NCBI GenBank assembly: GCA_031315865.1
Contig: JALDRJ010000002.1
Location: forward strand, 3,384,001-3,448,000
From: Nitrospirales bacterium
GTDB taxonomy: Bacteria; Nitrospirota; Nitrospiria; Nitrospirales; UBA8639
Direction of reading: 5' to 3'
Length of the DNA stretch: 64,000 nt
The position numbers were made by a program, and so were the translations under genes. Positions within the stretch are counted from its first letter, which is position 1. Each line of letters starts with the position of its first letter. Positions 46,311-55,501 of the stretch are shown here, one piece after another. The notes under the pieces are model-generated. The model saw nothing but the letters and a program-made list of their open reading frames with translations. It was not told the DNA's origin and searched no databases.

Positions 46311-47210
46311 TTAGGTTTCTGCCGCGACAGACATAGGCTGTATGGGGATTTCGACATGGACTCGCGCACCATGTTTCGGCTTGCTCTTGATCTTGAGTCG
46401 TGCGCCAATTTTTTTTGCCCGGGCGACCATATTGCCCAGACCCTTTCCTTGCGCTTCAACCAAATCCACCTCGAACCCCTGTCCATCATCCAGCACCTCC
46501 AGAACAACTGTCTTGTCGTCGCTTGTCAAGGACACACGGGCTTTTTTGGCTTTGGCATGCTGCTGGCTGTTGCTGACCGCTTCTCGGGTGATATGCATGA
46601 GCTGAAAGCTCTGATCTTTGGTGAGATATCCCGCGGACTTGGGATCAATCGAGAGTTGGACTGGCAATTCACCCTCTTCAGTCATCTCCTCAATAAGCGC
46701 TTGGAGTGCAATGCCAAAGTTATTCCCGACGACTAACCCCGACTTCATGTTTTCCAAGAATTCTTGAATGAGTTGGGTAAGGACTTGCACCTGCTCGACG
46801 ACCATATGCATAGGTTTTCCAACTTCCAGTGCAATCTGCATCTGTTTGAGTGAACGTAATTGATCCTCGTGGTGTTGTTGGATCACCATCGTTCGATCTT
46901 TGAGGACTTCTCGAAGTTGCTCGTTGCGTGCATACGCCCGGAGTAAGGGCGCGATCAATGCGACACCAGCGACCATGAACAATGAGATGATCAAACTGAC
47001 CAACGCATGCGCCAGTGCGATAAATTGCCCTTCTCCGTCGTGAGTCGTATCGAATATCTGTATCATGGCCTGACTCGACAAGAGAAATAACGCTCCGCCA
47101 ATCAAGACCCATGGCAGCGTTTTCTTGGTCTCTCGAATTAAGCGTAGCGCAAAAAGAGCGGCCAATACATAGAGGGCGACTGTGAGAGAGAAAATAATCG
47201 TGGAGGTCAT
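46311..47210 (-). CDS. membrane sensor histidine kinase of the NarX/LiaS-like group, orphan
   Basis: 299 aa. Three N-terminal membrane helices (about 5-23, 35-52, 68-90), a helical linker (about 100-160), and a HATPase domain with N-box REAVSNSQQHA, LDDGQGFE and GKGLGNMVARAKKIGARL. The expected HisKA_3 H-box (ELHDxxGQ) is not clearly present: the nearest candidate is QQHHEDQLRSLKQ. The ATP-binding half is intact. No response regulator is adjacent. It may still phosphorylate a distant regulator. Confidence 0.85.
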   Translation of the reverse strand: MTSTIIFSLTVALYVLAALFALRLIRETKKTLPWVLIGGALFLLSSQAMIQIFDTTHDGEGQFIALAHALVSLIISLFMVAGVALIAPLLRAYARNEQLREVLKDRTMVIQQHHEDQLRSLKQMQIALEVGKPMHMVVEQVQVLTQLIQEFLENMKSGLVVGNNFGIALQALIEEMTEEGELPVQLSIDPKSAGYLTKDQSFQLMHITREAVSNSQQHAKAKKARVSLTSDDKTVVLEVLDDGQGFEVDLVEAQGKGLGNMVARAKKIGARLKIKSKPKHGARVHVEIPIQPMSVAAET

Positions 47211-47516
47211 CGCTTCGGCTCTCTAGTAGACATACGTATCCTCGAGCGCACCTAGCGGCAGGTATTTCGGCTGGTTAATGCAAAAACTTGAAAAAAGGGA
47301 TAGTGTCCTCCTTATAGATCTTGGAACGACGACTCAACGACCGATGCGGACGTTCCCTACCTTTGAGGTATTTTCCTTCCACCACCAGGTCCGCCACACT
47401 AGACTTCATGCGCTAGGACGGATGATACGTGACAATGGTCACGGTCCGAAACGCCGGAGGGAGTCACAGACTCTCCAGATTCAAGATTTTTTCGTATCTG
47501 AGAAGAAGCCACAACA
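47211..47516. other. 306-bp intergenic region
   Basis: It lies between a minus-strand kinase and a plus-strand small gene. A 131-codon plus-strand frame (47278-47673) overlaps the called 47517 gene out of frame and has no ribosome-binding site or domain; I treat it as chance. No clear promoter or dyad was seen. Confidence 0.35.
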
Positions 47517-47855
47517 ATGTCCATGTACGGAAAATTGTTCACAGCAAGCGTCATCGGGGTTCTCGTCTGGACATTGTCGATTCATGTCGTTCCCGTTCAG
47601 CCAACGCCCCTTTCCCCTTCCCTCTTCACCTGCCAACAGGAACACACAACCCAACATTTATTTCAAAGCATGACTGATGGCATTGTGACACACATGTGGA
47701 ACGATGGACTGGTGCTGTCTGTCACGGTTTCAGAAGCATGGGTAACATTGCCCCCCAGTTCACAAGAAACCCTGTATCGTGCGCTTGGATGCTTTGCCCA
47801 TCAGAAAAATATAGCGTTTCAAATTCTTCCCTCCTGGCATACAGAATCGTCATAA
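47517..47855 (+). CDS. small exported hypothetical protein
   Basis: 112 aa. Signal peptide-like start (YGKLFTASVIGVLVWTLSIHVVPV) followed by a small domain with two Cys (FTCQQEH and LGCFAHQK) and LVLSVTVSEAW. Weak AAGAAG ribosome-binding site. No family recognised. Confidence 0.5.
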   Translation: MSMYGKLFTASVIGVLVWTLSIHVVPVQPTPLSPSLFTCQQEHTTQHLFQSMTDGIVTHMWNDGLVLSVTVSEAWVTLPPSSQETLYRALGCFAHQKNIAFQILPSWHTESS

Positions 47856-47915
47856 CGCAAACAAGCTGGCGTCCTCTGTAATCATAGAATCTATCGTGAC
47901 CGGCGATAAGGCGAA

Positions 47916-49418
47916 TCAGCGGGGGGGTGACTCACGAACTGACGTCTTCATCTCATGAATGGCTTCGCGATAGTAGCGGACGAACCAATCAGCATTGGAG
48001 GAATCGGCTAGGATGATTTGGCGTTGATCAAGTGTGTTCGCCCAGTAAAGATAGGTCAATGGTCCTGATTCCCCCAGCTCAAGATGCATGGCGCGTCCAT
48101 CGGACGATCGATAGGTCTCTTCTTCCTGAAGACATCGGGCAGGCAATCTCTCCCAAATGAGTTGTGCTGCAGGGGTATGGTTCTCATAGCATGGGATAGG
48201 ACCCTGACTGTCATCGCCTTGTCCATCGCCCCACAATGTTCGAATCGTTGTTTGCAAGTCAGGATCACGCTTGGCCTTCAACCGCTCAAAGTATTCGACG
48301 ATGATGGATTCATCTTCTCGACTCGCCAATATCATTCCCTGAAAATCCATCCCAACAGAGACGTAGCCGTACACGATCGCTTCGCGCCATATTCCCCGGT
48401 ACGTTTGAAACGATTGAGAATGTGCCTCGGGCGGCTCCGAGGTGCACTCTTCTTGTATGGCACCGATAGCGATGGCCATCCGTCGAGCGGTTTTGCCAGT
48501 ACACGTATACACACTTTGTCCCTTCGGCCATTCAGGGTTCTCATCCCAAACAGCCCGAACCTCGGAAGGCCTGCGACCCACTTCATACAACGGACCGTCT
48601 TCCACTCGTTCGCCAAACGAGCCGAAAGTCAGAGGGAAGGGAACACTGAGGTTATGGAAACCTCTTGCCGCAAGTGCGCGTTGCAATACGATTCTTCGTC
48701 CGAGGTGTCGGGCTTTTTCGCAGAGTAACATTTTGCCATCTTCCACTAAAATTCGACTCAGCTCATTCAAACGCGCTCCAATTCCCGTTTCCGCCTCTAT
48801 CTGATGCTGCAAGGCTGAATCCTGACGGCGATGAAACGTGTTCCAGTCATCACTGCACAAGCCTGGGGAATCTTCCGCCTGAAACAGCGCTTGAGTGCAT
48901 ATGACACCATCAAACATGCCGGTTAGTGAATCGTGTGGAAGGTGAGCGTACACAAAACGCACGTTGGGTAATTGACGTCGTGTGGCTTCATGGGTGGCGA
49001 TGGCAAGAGATGCCGAGGATCGATCAACACCGACAAATTGCACATCAGGGAACAAGGTGGCCCAAAACGTGGTCAGAATGCCTACCCCACAGCCAAAATC
49101 AAGCACCTGTCGTGTGGAGGCTAACCGCTTCGCGATCGCGAGCCCGGCGGCGACGAAATAATCATAACGTTGACTGTATAAAATAGGCAGAATTTCTGGG
49201 GAGGCAGTCAAGTCGTAGAAGCGAATATCCGCGCTAGGATCGCCTTGCTTCAGCCTGGATGTGGCGCAATCATGCAAAGACTCAAGTTGCTCTTTGGAGA
49301 GCACCGTGCGCTGCCAGTTGAAGTAGGCCGGTTCATCGGTAAACCGCTTGAGTCCCCACGAAGCCAGATGTTCGGAAATCAGACGCGAATGATGAGTGTG
49401 CGAGAGAGAGTCCTTCAT
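47916..49418 (-). CDS. large SAM-dependent methyltransferase
   Basis: 500 aa from the ATG at 49418 (a GTG at 49433 is in frame). The N-terminal part holds a class I fold with motif I VLDFGCGVGILTTFWA (about 105-120), acidic residue in FVGVDRSSASLA and motif FDGVICTQALF. The other 300 residues form an uncharacterised domain with WxxxxVYGYVSVGMDFQG-like strands. Substrate unknown. It lies 103 bp downstream of the ProA-like gene on the same strand, but no shared pathway is evident. Confidence 0.8.
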   Translation of the reverse strand: MKDSLSHTHHSRLISEHLASWGLKRFTDEPAYFNWQRTVLSKEQLESLHDCATSRLKQGDPSADIRFYDLTASPEILPILYSQRYDYFVAAGLAIAKRLASTRQVLDFGCGVGILTTFWATLFPDVQFVGVDRSSASLAIATHEATRRQLPNVRFVYAHLPHDSLTGMFDGVICTQALFQAEDSPGLCSDDWNTFHRRQDSALQHQIEAETGIGARLNELSRILVEDGKMLLCEKARHLGRRIVLQRALAARGFHNLSVPFPLTFGSFGERVEDGPLYEVGRRPSEVRAVWDENPEWPKGQSVYTCTGKTARRMAIAIGAIQEECTSEPPEAHSQSFQTYRGIWREAIVYGYVSVGMDFQGMILASREDESIIVEYFERLKAKRDPDLQTTIRTLWGDGQGDDSQGPIPCYENHTPAAQLIWERLPARCLQEEETYRSSDGRAMHLELGESGPLTYLYWANTLDQRQIILADSSNADWFVRYYREAIHEMKTSVRESPPR

Positions 49419-49521
49419 AGCACATGAAGCCACAAGACACGACCGAGTGGAAGGAATATCGAACGCTCGTCCCCAGTCGCCCGTGATACGACTCTATCGT
49501 TCCTAGGGGGATACCCAGGGC

Positions 49522-50877
49522 CTAGAACTTTGATGACAGCATCATGGCATCTAGATACGCCTGAGGGACTGGATGGGGTTGCTGTAATTGGCCAGTTCCC
49601 AACGCCACAAACTTTTCAGTCGTGAGCGCGTCCAGGGTCAAGGGGCCCCGAGCGTGAAAAGGCGTTGTACTCATGCCAAGTTCTGGCCCTAAGCCCATCT
49701 GCTCTCCTCCATGAAGACGCGTCGACGCGTTGACCATGACAGCACTGGAATCAACTTCTTGAACGAACCGCATGGCCGTTTGATAGTTTCGCGTCACGAT
49801 CGTGTCAGTATGGCCGGGGCTAAATTTTTCAATATGCCCAAGGGCTTCTTCAAGATCGGTCACGATTTTAATATTCATCGCCATGGACTGATATTTCTCT
49901 CCCCAATCGTTCTCCACGGCATCTTTAATCCCCAAATGGCCGGTCATCTCCATGATTCCCATCATGGAGACCGTTTTGGGACATCCAGTTAACGTGACCT
50001 TAAACTCCTCGAGCAATCGACGCATGAGTCCAGGGAGAATATGTCTGGCCACTTTTTGATGTATCAAGACCGTATCGACGGAATTCGAGGCTTCTGGGTC
50101 TTGGACTTTGGCATTGACCACTATGGTCTGAGCCAGTGGGATGTCGACTTCTCCGTCGACATAGACATGAGAGATGCCACCGTCATATCCCAGCACCGGG
50201 ATTTTGGCTTGCCCCATGATACCTTTCCGCATCGAAGTGTTTCCTCGTGGAATGACGGCATCGACATATTTCACCAATCGAATCAGCTCAAGGGCCGCTT
50301 CCGGTTGCGGGCGATCGACAAATGTCATGGCCCCCTCCGGCAAACCAGCTTTCGTCCCAGCTGTGCTCAGGCAATCGGCAATGGCTTTGTTGGTATGAAA
50401 CCATTCCGATCCACCTCGATAGATACACACATTGCCAGTCTTGATACACATAGCAAAAGCCTCGACGGCGACATGAGGGGCCATGTCGGAAATAACGGCC
50501 ACAACACCAAGCGGAACGCGCATTCGACCTACCTGCATCCCATCATCGGTTAGCCACAACCTGGACACCTCTCCTATGGGGTCCACAGATTCAACCACTC
50601 GCTGAAACCACTCTTCCATACGAGTGAAATCGTCTTCACTGACCCGAATACGGTCGACGGCTTGACGATAGATTTGTTTATCAATCTCTTTGGAAATCGC
50701 CTCTAAATCGAGACGGTTGGCTTCTAAGAAACAGGATTTGCTTTCCTGAAAAGCGATTAACATTGCCTCAAGGGCGCACGTTCTTTTCTGGCTTGAGAGT
50801 TTGGCTAGTGGTCGTGCGGCCATTTTGGCTTTTTGAGCTAGTCCTTGAATATATAGTTTGACAGGGACTTCTACCAT
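49522..50877 (-). CDS. glutamate-5-semialdehyde dehydrogenase (ProA) homologue with catalytic Cys replaced by Ser
   Basis: 451 aa. ProA family by GGSEWFHTNKAIADCL, PRGNTSMRKGI, IPVLGYDGG, VDSSAVMVNASTRLHGGEQMGLGPELG and HARGPLTLDAL. ProA reduces gamma-glutamyl phosphate through a cysteine in (V/T)-C-N-x-x-(E/D)-T. Here the matching stretch reads KVQDPEASNSVDTVLIH, with Ser264 (codon TCG on the minus strand) where the nucleophile should be. A second Cys-to-Ser change lies in GGISHVYVD. Either a non-catalytic or a different-chemistry homologue. Strong AGGAGG before the ATG suggests it is expressed. proB is not in the window, so no gene symbol is given. Confidence 0.85.
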   Translation of the reverse strand: MVEVPVKLYIQGLAQKAKMAARPLAKLSSQKRTCALEAMLIAFQESKSCFLEANRLDLEAISKEIDKQIYRQAVDRIRVSEDDFTRMEEWFQRVVESVDPIGEVSRLWLTDDGMQVGRMRVPLGVVAVISDMAPHVAVEAFAMCIKTGNVCIYRGGSEWFHTNKAIADCLSTAGTKAGLPEGAMTFVDRPQPEAALELIRLVKYVDAVIPRGNTSMRKGIMGQAKIPVLGYDGGISHVYVDGEVDIPLAQTIVVNAKVQDPEASNSVDTVLIHQKVARHILPGLMRRLLEEFKVTLTGCPKTVSMMGIMEMTGHLGIKDAVENDWGEKYQSMAMNIKIVTDLEEALGHIEKFSPGHTDTIVTRNYQTAMRFVQEVDSSAVMVNASTRLHGGEQMGLGPELGMSTTPFHARGPLTLDALTTEKFVALGTGQLQQPHPVPQAYLDAMMLSSKF

Positions 50878-51227
50878 TGTTAAATACCTCCTCTGCTCTC
50901 ACTTCATGATTGCGAATAAACCCGTCGACTATACCGAGGCGAAAACGAGTGAGTCAAAGTCTGCTTGGCCACTGAAGCATCAATATGTTCGTGATTCTGA
51001 AAACAAGCTCGCTTGAATTAGCATGGTCGCTATGCTACCCTTTCTAAGTTTGTGAATATTAAAGTATTTTAAGTCTATTGCGGCGTCAGGAACGCCCGTA
51101 GACGATGGACCATGAACAGGTGGCGGTAATGACAAGCAAAGGGTTTCATTTTACGATTCAATAAATTGGTTATAGATGACTGATTCTGTCTAAACCAACT
51201 CATGAAAGGGGGTGGGAAAATCTTATC
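50878..51227. other. 350-bp upstream region of rpsB
   Basis: It must hold the rpsB operon promoter and leader. Two dyads are visible: TAGCAT-N7-ATGCTA (51019-51037) and a GGCGT-CAGGA-ACGCC hairpin (51082-51096). The rpsB operon is often controlled by S2 binding its leader; these dyads could take part, but no family match can be made by eye. No gene seen. Confidence 0.4.
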
Positions 51228-52007
51228 ATGGTGACGATTAAATCTTTATTGGAAGCAGGCGTACATTTTGGGCACCAAACCAATCGGTGGGACCCCAAGA
51301 TGAAACCGTATATTTTTGGTGAGCGAAACGGCATTTATATCATTGACTTACAGATCACACTCCAATGTTTCAACAAAGCCTATCAATTCGTTCGAGACAC
51401 CGTGGCCAATGGCGAGTCCATTTTATTCGTGGGGACGAAGCGTCAAGCGATGGATATCGTCGAAGAAGAAGCCACACGGTGTGACATGTTCTACGTCAAT
51501 CAACGATGGCTGGGTGGCATGTTAACGAACTTTCAAACGCTTCGGAAAAGTATCGGACAACTGAAAAAACTTGAAGCGGCTGAAACCGATGGAACATACG
51601 AACGATTGAAGAAAAAAGAAATCGTCCGCATGGAAAAAGAACGAGCCAAATTACAAAAGTATCTAAACGGCATTAAAGAGATGTCCAATTTACCTGGTTG
51701 TATATTTGTCCTCGATACACGAATACAGCATATCGCCGTCAAGGAAGCCAACCGTTTAGGTATCCCCGTCATCGCAATCGTCGATACCAATTGTGACCCC
51801 CATGGGATTGATTATCCGATCCCAGGAAACGATGATGCCATTCGTTCACTCAAGTTGTTTTCTGCAAGCATCGCCGACGCCTGTCTCGAAGGTCTGGAAC
51901 TGCGAAAAAAACAGGAACACTCGGCTGATGGTGAGGATGGGATTATGGCGGAGATGCTGTCAGTCCGTACATCGACTGACAGCGTTGAAAGTGTACAAAC
52001 GCCGTAA
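51228..52007 (+). CDS. rpsB: 30S ribosomal protein S2
   Basis: 259 aa. Canonical [67 protein letters not shown] and [21 protein letters not shown] 25-residue acidic tail follows the usual end. Structural protein of the small ribosomal subunit. First gene of rpsB-tsf-pyrH-frr. Confidence 0.98.
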   Translation: MVTIKSLLEAGVHFGHQTNRWDPKMKPYIFGERNGIYIIDLQITLQCFNKAYQFVRDTVANGESILFVGTKRQAMDIVEEEATRCDMFYVNQRWLGGMLTNFQTLRKSIGQLKKLEAAETDGTYERLKKKEIVRMEKERAKLQKYLNGIKEMSNLPGCIFVLDTRIQHIAVKEANRLGIPVIAIVDTNCDPHGIDYPIPGNDDAIRSLKLFSASIADACLEGLELRKKQEHSADGEDGIMAEMLSVRTSTDSVESVQTP

Positions 52008-52080
52008 CCACACCCAGGCTAATCGTTCAAGCATCAATCAACACATCACCTCTACGTCACGACAAAGGAGAGACTCACTC

Positions 52081-52677
52081 ATGGCTAGTACAGCTGCCTT
52101 GGTGAAAGAGCTTCGTGGTAAGACCGGGGCAGGAATCCTAGATTGCCAAAAAGCTCTTCAAGAAAATGAAAACGACATTGAAAAAGCCATTGACCATTTA
52201 CGAAAAAAAGGGTTAGCCGCTGCGCAAAAAAAAGTTGGGCGTGAGACGAAGGAAGGGTTGATCTATTCGTATATTCATCCCGGCTCGAAGGTCGGCGTGA
52301 TGCTCGAGATCAACTGTGAAACTGATTTTGTCGCCAGGAATGAAGAATTTTCAGAACTGGCCAAAGACCTGGCCTTGCAGATTGCCGCCGCCAAGCCTTC
52401 ATACGTCAAGCGTGAAGATATCCCCAACGAGTTAATCGAAAGAGAAAAATCGGTCTACCAGGGCCAAGCCAAGGAAACCGGAAAGCCCGAGGCCGCCTGG
52501 GAAAAAATCGTCACTGGCAAGCTCGAAAAATTCTATCAAGAACAGTGCCTCCTAGAACAAGGATTCGTGAAGGATCCCAATACCTCCATCAAAGATCTGT
52601 TAACTCAAAAGATCTCCAAGCTTGGGGAAAATATCCTTGTGACCCGGTTTATTCGCTATCAGTTGGGACAGGAATGA
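52081..52677 (+). CDS. tsf: elongation factor Ts, short form
   Basis: 198 aa, like the short Thermus type (E. coli 283 aa), missing the extra core subdomain. N-terminal UBA-like helix ([19 protein letters not shown]), core with [15 protein letters not shown], and C-terminal tail. It catalyses GDP/GTP exchange on EF-Tu. GGAGAG precedes the ATG at 52081; an upstream extension of the frame overlaps rpsB and was rejected. The stop overlaps the pyrH start (ATGA). Confidence 0.97.
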   Translation: MASTAALVKELRGKTGAGILDCQKALQENENDIEKAIDHLRKKGLAAAQKKVGRETKEGLIYSYIHPGSKVGVMLEINCETDFVARNEEFSELAKDLALQIAAAKPSYVKREDIPNELIEREKSVYQGQAKETGKPEAAWEKIVTGKLEKFYQEQCLLEQGFVKDPNTSIKDLLTQKISKLGENILVTRFIRYQLGQE

Positions 52678-53405
52678 ACCCTCCAAAGTACCGGCGTATT
52701 CTCCTGAAAATCAGCGGAGAAATGCTTGCCGGTGAACAGGGCTACGGCATCCAGCCTGAAATTCTTGAGAACCTGGCTTCCGAGATTCTGGATGTTCGGC
52801 GCATGGAGGTCGAAATCGCGCTCGTGATCGGTGGCGGGAACATTTTCCGTGGATTGGCAGCAAGTGCATCCGGGATGGAGCGTGCCTCGGCTGACTATAT
52901 GGGAATGTTGGCCACCCTCCTCAATGCACTGGCCTTACAAAATGCGTTAGAGGCGAAAGATATCGCGACAAGAGTCTTGTCTGCCATCGAAATGCGTCAA
53001 TTGGCCGAAGGTTACATCCGCCGCCGCGCGATTCGTCATTTAGAAAAAAAACGGGTCGTCATTTTCGCCGCCGGAACTGGAAATCCGTACTTTACGACTG
53101 ACACCGCTGCTGCACTCAGGGCGATGGAGATCGGTGCGGACGTGATCCTGAAAGGCACGAAAGTCGATGGAATCTATGAGGCCGATCCCGTCACGCATCC
53201 AGAAGCTAAACGGTTTTCTGAACTTCCTTTCCTCTCAGTTCTGAACAAAAACCTTAAAGTCATGGATGCGACCGCCATCACCCTGTGCATGGATAATAAC
53301 CTTCCGATTATCGTCTTTGATCTGACAACGTCTGGGAATATCCGCAGACTGCTCGAAGGTGAGACCATTGGGACTTTGGTCGCGCAACATGCTACGATTC
53401 AGTAA
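52674..53405 (+). CDS. pyrH: UMP kinase
   Basis: 243 aa. Starts at the ATG overlapping the tsf stop. Amino-acid-kinase fold: [56 protein letters not shown] and [12 protein letters not shown], as in PyrH. It phosphorylates UMP to UDP in pyrimidine synthesis. The frame is also open upstream through tsf, but the overlapped ATG and family N-terminus fix the start. Confidence 0.97.
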   Translation: MNPPKYRRILLKISGEMLAGEQGYGIQPEILENLASEILDVRRMEVEIALVIGGGNIFRGLAASASGMERASADYMGMLATLLNALALQNALEAKDIATRVLSAIEMRQLAEGYIRRRAIRHLEKKRVVIFAAGTGNPYFTTDTAAALRAMEIGADVILKGTKVDGIYEADPVTHPEAKRFSELPFLSVLNKNLKVMDATAITLCMDNNLPIIVFDLTTSGNIRRLLEGETIGTLVAQHATIQ

Positions 53406-53414
53406 AGGAACGCG

Positions 53415-53978
53415 ATGATTATGGCACACTCATCTCTTCAAAAATATACGCAGTTGATGGAGAAGGCACTGGACCATCTTCGGCGAGAGTTCACGACGTT
53501 GCGTACCGGACGTGCCTCGGTAGCGCTCCTCGATCATATCACCGTCGACTACTATGGGACTCCGACTCCCTTGAAACAGGTAGCCAACTTATCCGTTCCA
53601 GAAAGTCGCTTGATCCATATTCAACCCTGGGATACGGCCATCATCAAAGACATCGAGAAAGCCGTGACAGCCTCCGAGCTGGGGATCACTCCATCGAATG
53701 ATGGAAAGATCATTCGTTTGCCCATTCCTCCCCTGAGTGAAGAACGACGCAAAGAATTGGTCAAGCTCTGCAAGAAGTATGGAGAAGATACCAAGGTGCA
53801 GATTCGTGGGTTTCGACGTGATGGCAATGATGAATTGAAACGTTTCCAAAAGGACGGAGAGATTTCAGAAGACGACTTACGTCGCGCAGAAGCGGAAAAC
53901 CAGAAATTAACGGATTCCTATATACATAAGGTCGATGATTTGATAAAGAAAAAAGAAGAGGAGATACTCGAAATCTAA
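53415..53978 (+). CDS. frr: ribosome recycling factor
   Basis: 187 aa. Canonical LRTGRASVALLDHITVDYYG, QVANLSVPESRLIHIQPWD and IPPLSEERRKELVKLCKKYGED. It splits post-termination ribosomes with EF-G. AAGGAA before the ATG; a second ATG two codons later is possible. It lies 9 bp after pyrH and 11 bp before alr. Confidence 0.98.
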   Translation: MIMAHSSLQKYTQLMEKALDHLRREFTTLRTGRASVALLDHITVDYYGTPTPLKQVANLSVPESRLIHIQPWDTAIIKDIEKAVTASELGITPSNDGKIIRLPIPPLSEERRKELVKLCKKYGEDTKVQIRGFRRDGNDELKRFQKDGEISEDDLRRAEAENQKLTDSYIHKVDDLIKKKEEEILEI

Positions 53979-53989
53979 AACAGACGTCT

Positions 53990-55162
53990 GTGATACCACC
54001 ATCAACTCTGCCCAATACCTCCGTTAACTCAGAACGTGCTTCGTTGATCGCGACCATCAAACTCTCTGCTCTCGCGAACAATCTCTCCGAAATCCGCCGC
54101 CTTATCCATTCCTCATGTGAGATCCTCGCGATTATCAAAGCGAATGCCTACGGACATGGTGCGACCAGAATCGCCAAAACGTTGGTCGAACTTGGCGTAC
54201 AGCGATTTGGCGTGGCATCCGTTCAAGAAGGTTGCGCCCTTAGAGGGGCCGGCATTTCCCAACCCATTCTTGTGATGGGCGGCTTGCTGCCGGCTCAACT
54301 CCCGGAACTCATCGAGCACCGTCTCACGCCCGTCTTATCGAACGAGGAAATCACTCATCACATCGCTGAATGGTTGGGAAGTTCCCATCTGACTCCTTAC
54401 CCTGTCCACCTCAAAATTGATACCGGCATGCGGCGACTGGGATTTGCTCCGGAGTGTCTCATCCCCTTGTTGGAAAACCCACACATTCAGACAAGTCTGA
54501 CCATCGAGGGTTTGATGACTCATCTGGCGGATGCCGATAACGTCGACCCGGAATTTACGAGAGTCCAGCTCGAACGGTTTCAAGCGGTCATGAGTCAAGT
54601 CAAGCTATCTGACCGTTCTATCGCCTTGGTCCATGCGGCAAACAGTGCAGGGATCATGTATCACCCGTTTTCGCACTTCAACATGGTACGCCCAGGACTC
54701 ATGTTGTACGGATGTTATCCCCGGACAACTCAGCAACACGAGATCTCCCTGCAACCGGTCATGAAGATCACGACACATATCGTCCAGATTCGATCAGTGC
54801 AGCCTGAAGAATACGTCGGTTATAGCCGTGGATTTCAAGCGACCAAGCCGCTTAAAATAGCGATTCTTCCTGTTGGCTATGCCCATGGGTATGCTCGAAG
54901 CCTGTCCAATCGCGGTAGAGTCTTGATTCAGGGACAGCGAGTCCCCGTCGTCGGAAAAATATGCATGGACATGATGATGGTGGATGTCTCCGTTCTTCCA
55001 CACGCAAGCATCGGAGGAGAGGTCGTATTACTCGGAGAGCAGGGAGAAGATGAGATTCGCGCGGAGGAAATGGCTTCGTGGCTAAACACCATCCCCTATG
55101 AAATCATATGCAATTTAGGGATGAGGGCCCGTCATGTCTATGTCAGCGAGGAGAATGCCTGA
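53990..55162 (+). CDS. alr: alanine racemase
   Basis: 390 aa. The PLP lysine lies in LAIIKANAYGHGA (about 47). Other blocks: GLMTHLADAD, ANSAGIMYHP, RPGLMLYGCYP, VGYSRGF and KICMDMMMVDVS, typical of Alr. It makes D-Ala for peptidoglycan. GTG start close behind frr, so it may share the operon. Confidence 0.96.
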   Translation: MIPPSTLPNTSVNSERASLIATIKLSALANNLSEIRRLIHSSCEILAIIKANAYGHGATRIAKTLVELGVQRFGVASVQEGCALRGAGISQPILVMGGLLPAQLPELIEHRLTPVLSNEEITHHIAEWLGSSHLTPYPVHLKIDTGMRRLGFAPECLIPLLENPHIQTSLTIEGLMTHLADADNVDPEFTRVQLERFQAVMSQVKLSDRSIALVHAANSAGIMYHPFSHFNMVRPGLMLYGCYPRTTQQHEISLQPVMKITTHIVQIRSVQPEEYVGYSRGFQATKPLKIAILPVGYAHGYARSLSNRGRVLIQGQRVPVVGKICMDMMMVDVSVLPHASIGGEVVLLGEQGEDEIRAEEMASWLNTIPYEIICNLGMRARHVYVSEENA

Positions 55163-55186
55163 GGCTATGGAGCCCTCCAAGTCCAT

Positions 55187-55498
55187 TCAGGTTGTCTTCA
55201 ATTTTCGTTTCAGTCGTTTTTCCACACTAGCGACTTTCCCTCCCAATCGACCTTTTTTCCCTCGACGGTAGTCGACTTTAATGATACAGGAGACTCGTCC
55301 ACAATCCTTACTCATACGTTGGTAGCATTTCTTTACCACATCGAACACCTCATCCCACTCCCCTTCCAAGACGGTGCCCATGGGATTCAGACGGTAATCG
55401 ACCCCACTTTTGTCGATAATATCGAGGGAACGCGACACGTACTTTCCGACACTTTCGCCTTTACCGAGCGGGGACATACTGAATTCTAGCAAGACCAT
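55187..55498 (-). CDS. MTH1187-family thiamine-binding-like protein (DUF77)
   Basis: 103 aa. FSMSPLGKGESVGKYVSRSLDIIDKSGVDYRLNPMGTVLEGEWDEV is the characteristic family N-terminus; a basic C-terminal tail follows. Members bind small molecules (thiamine derivatives in some structures) and often accompany cofactor genes. GGAGG sits at the end of the upstream gene, whose TAA is 3 bp before this ATG, so they are coupled. Confidence 0.9.
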   Translation of the reverse strand: MVLLEFSMSPLGKGESVGKYVSRSLDIIDKSGVDYRLNPMGTVLEGEWDEVFDVVKKCYQRMSKDCGRVSCIIKVDYRRGKKGRLGGKVASVEKRLKRKLKTT

Positions 55499-55501
55499 GT
55501 T

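Noticed and set aside
47278-47673. 131-codon plus-strand frame
   Set aside because: Overlaps the more gene-like 47517 frame (signal peptide), with skewed composition and no start signal.
51793-52080. Upstream extension of EF-Ts frame
   Set aside because: Runs through rpsB in another frame; the true EF-Ts N-terminus and ribosome-binding site are at 52081.
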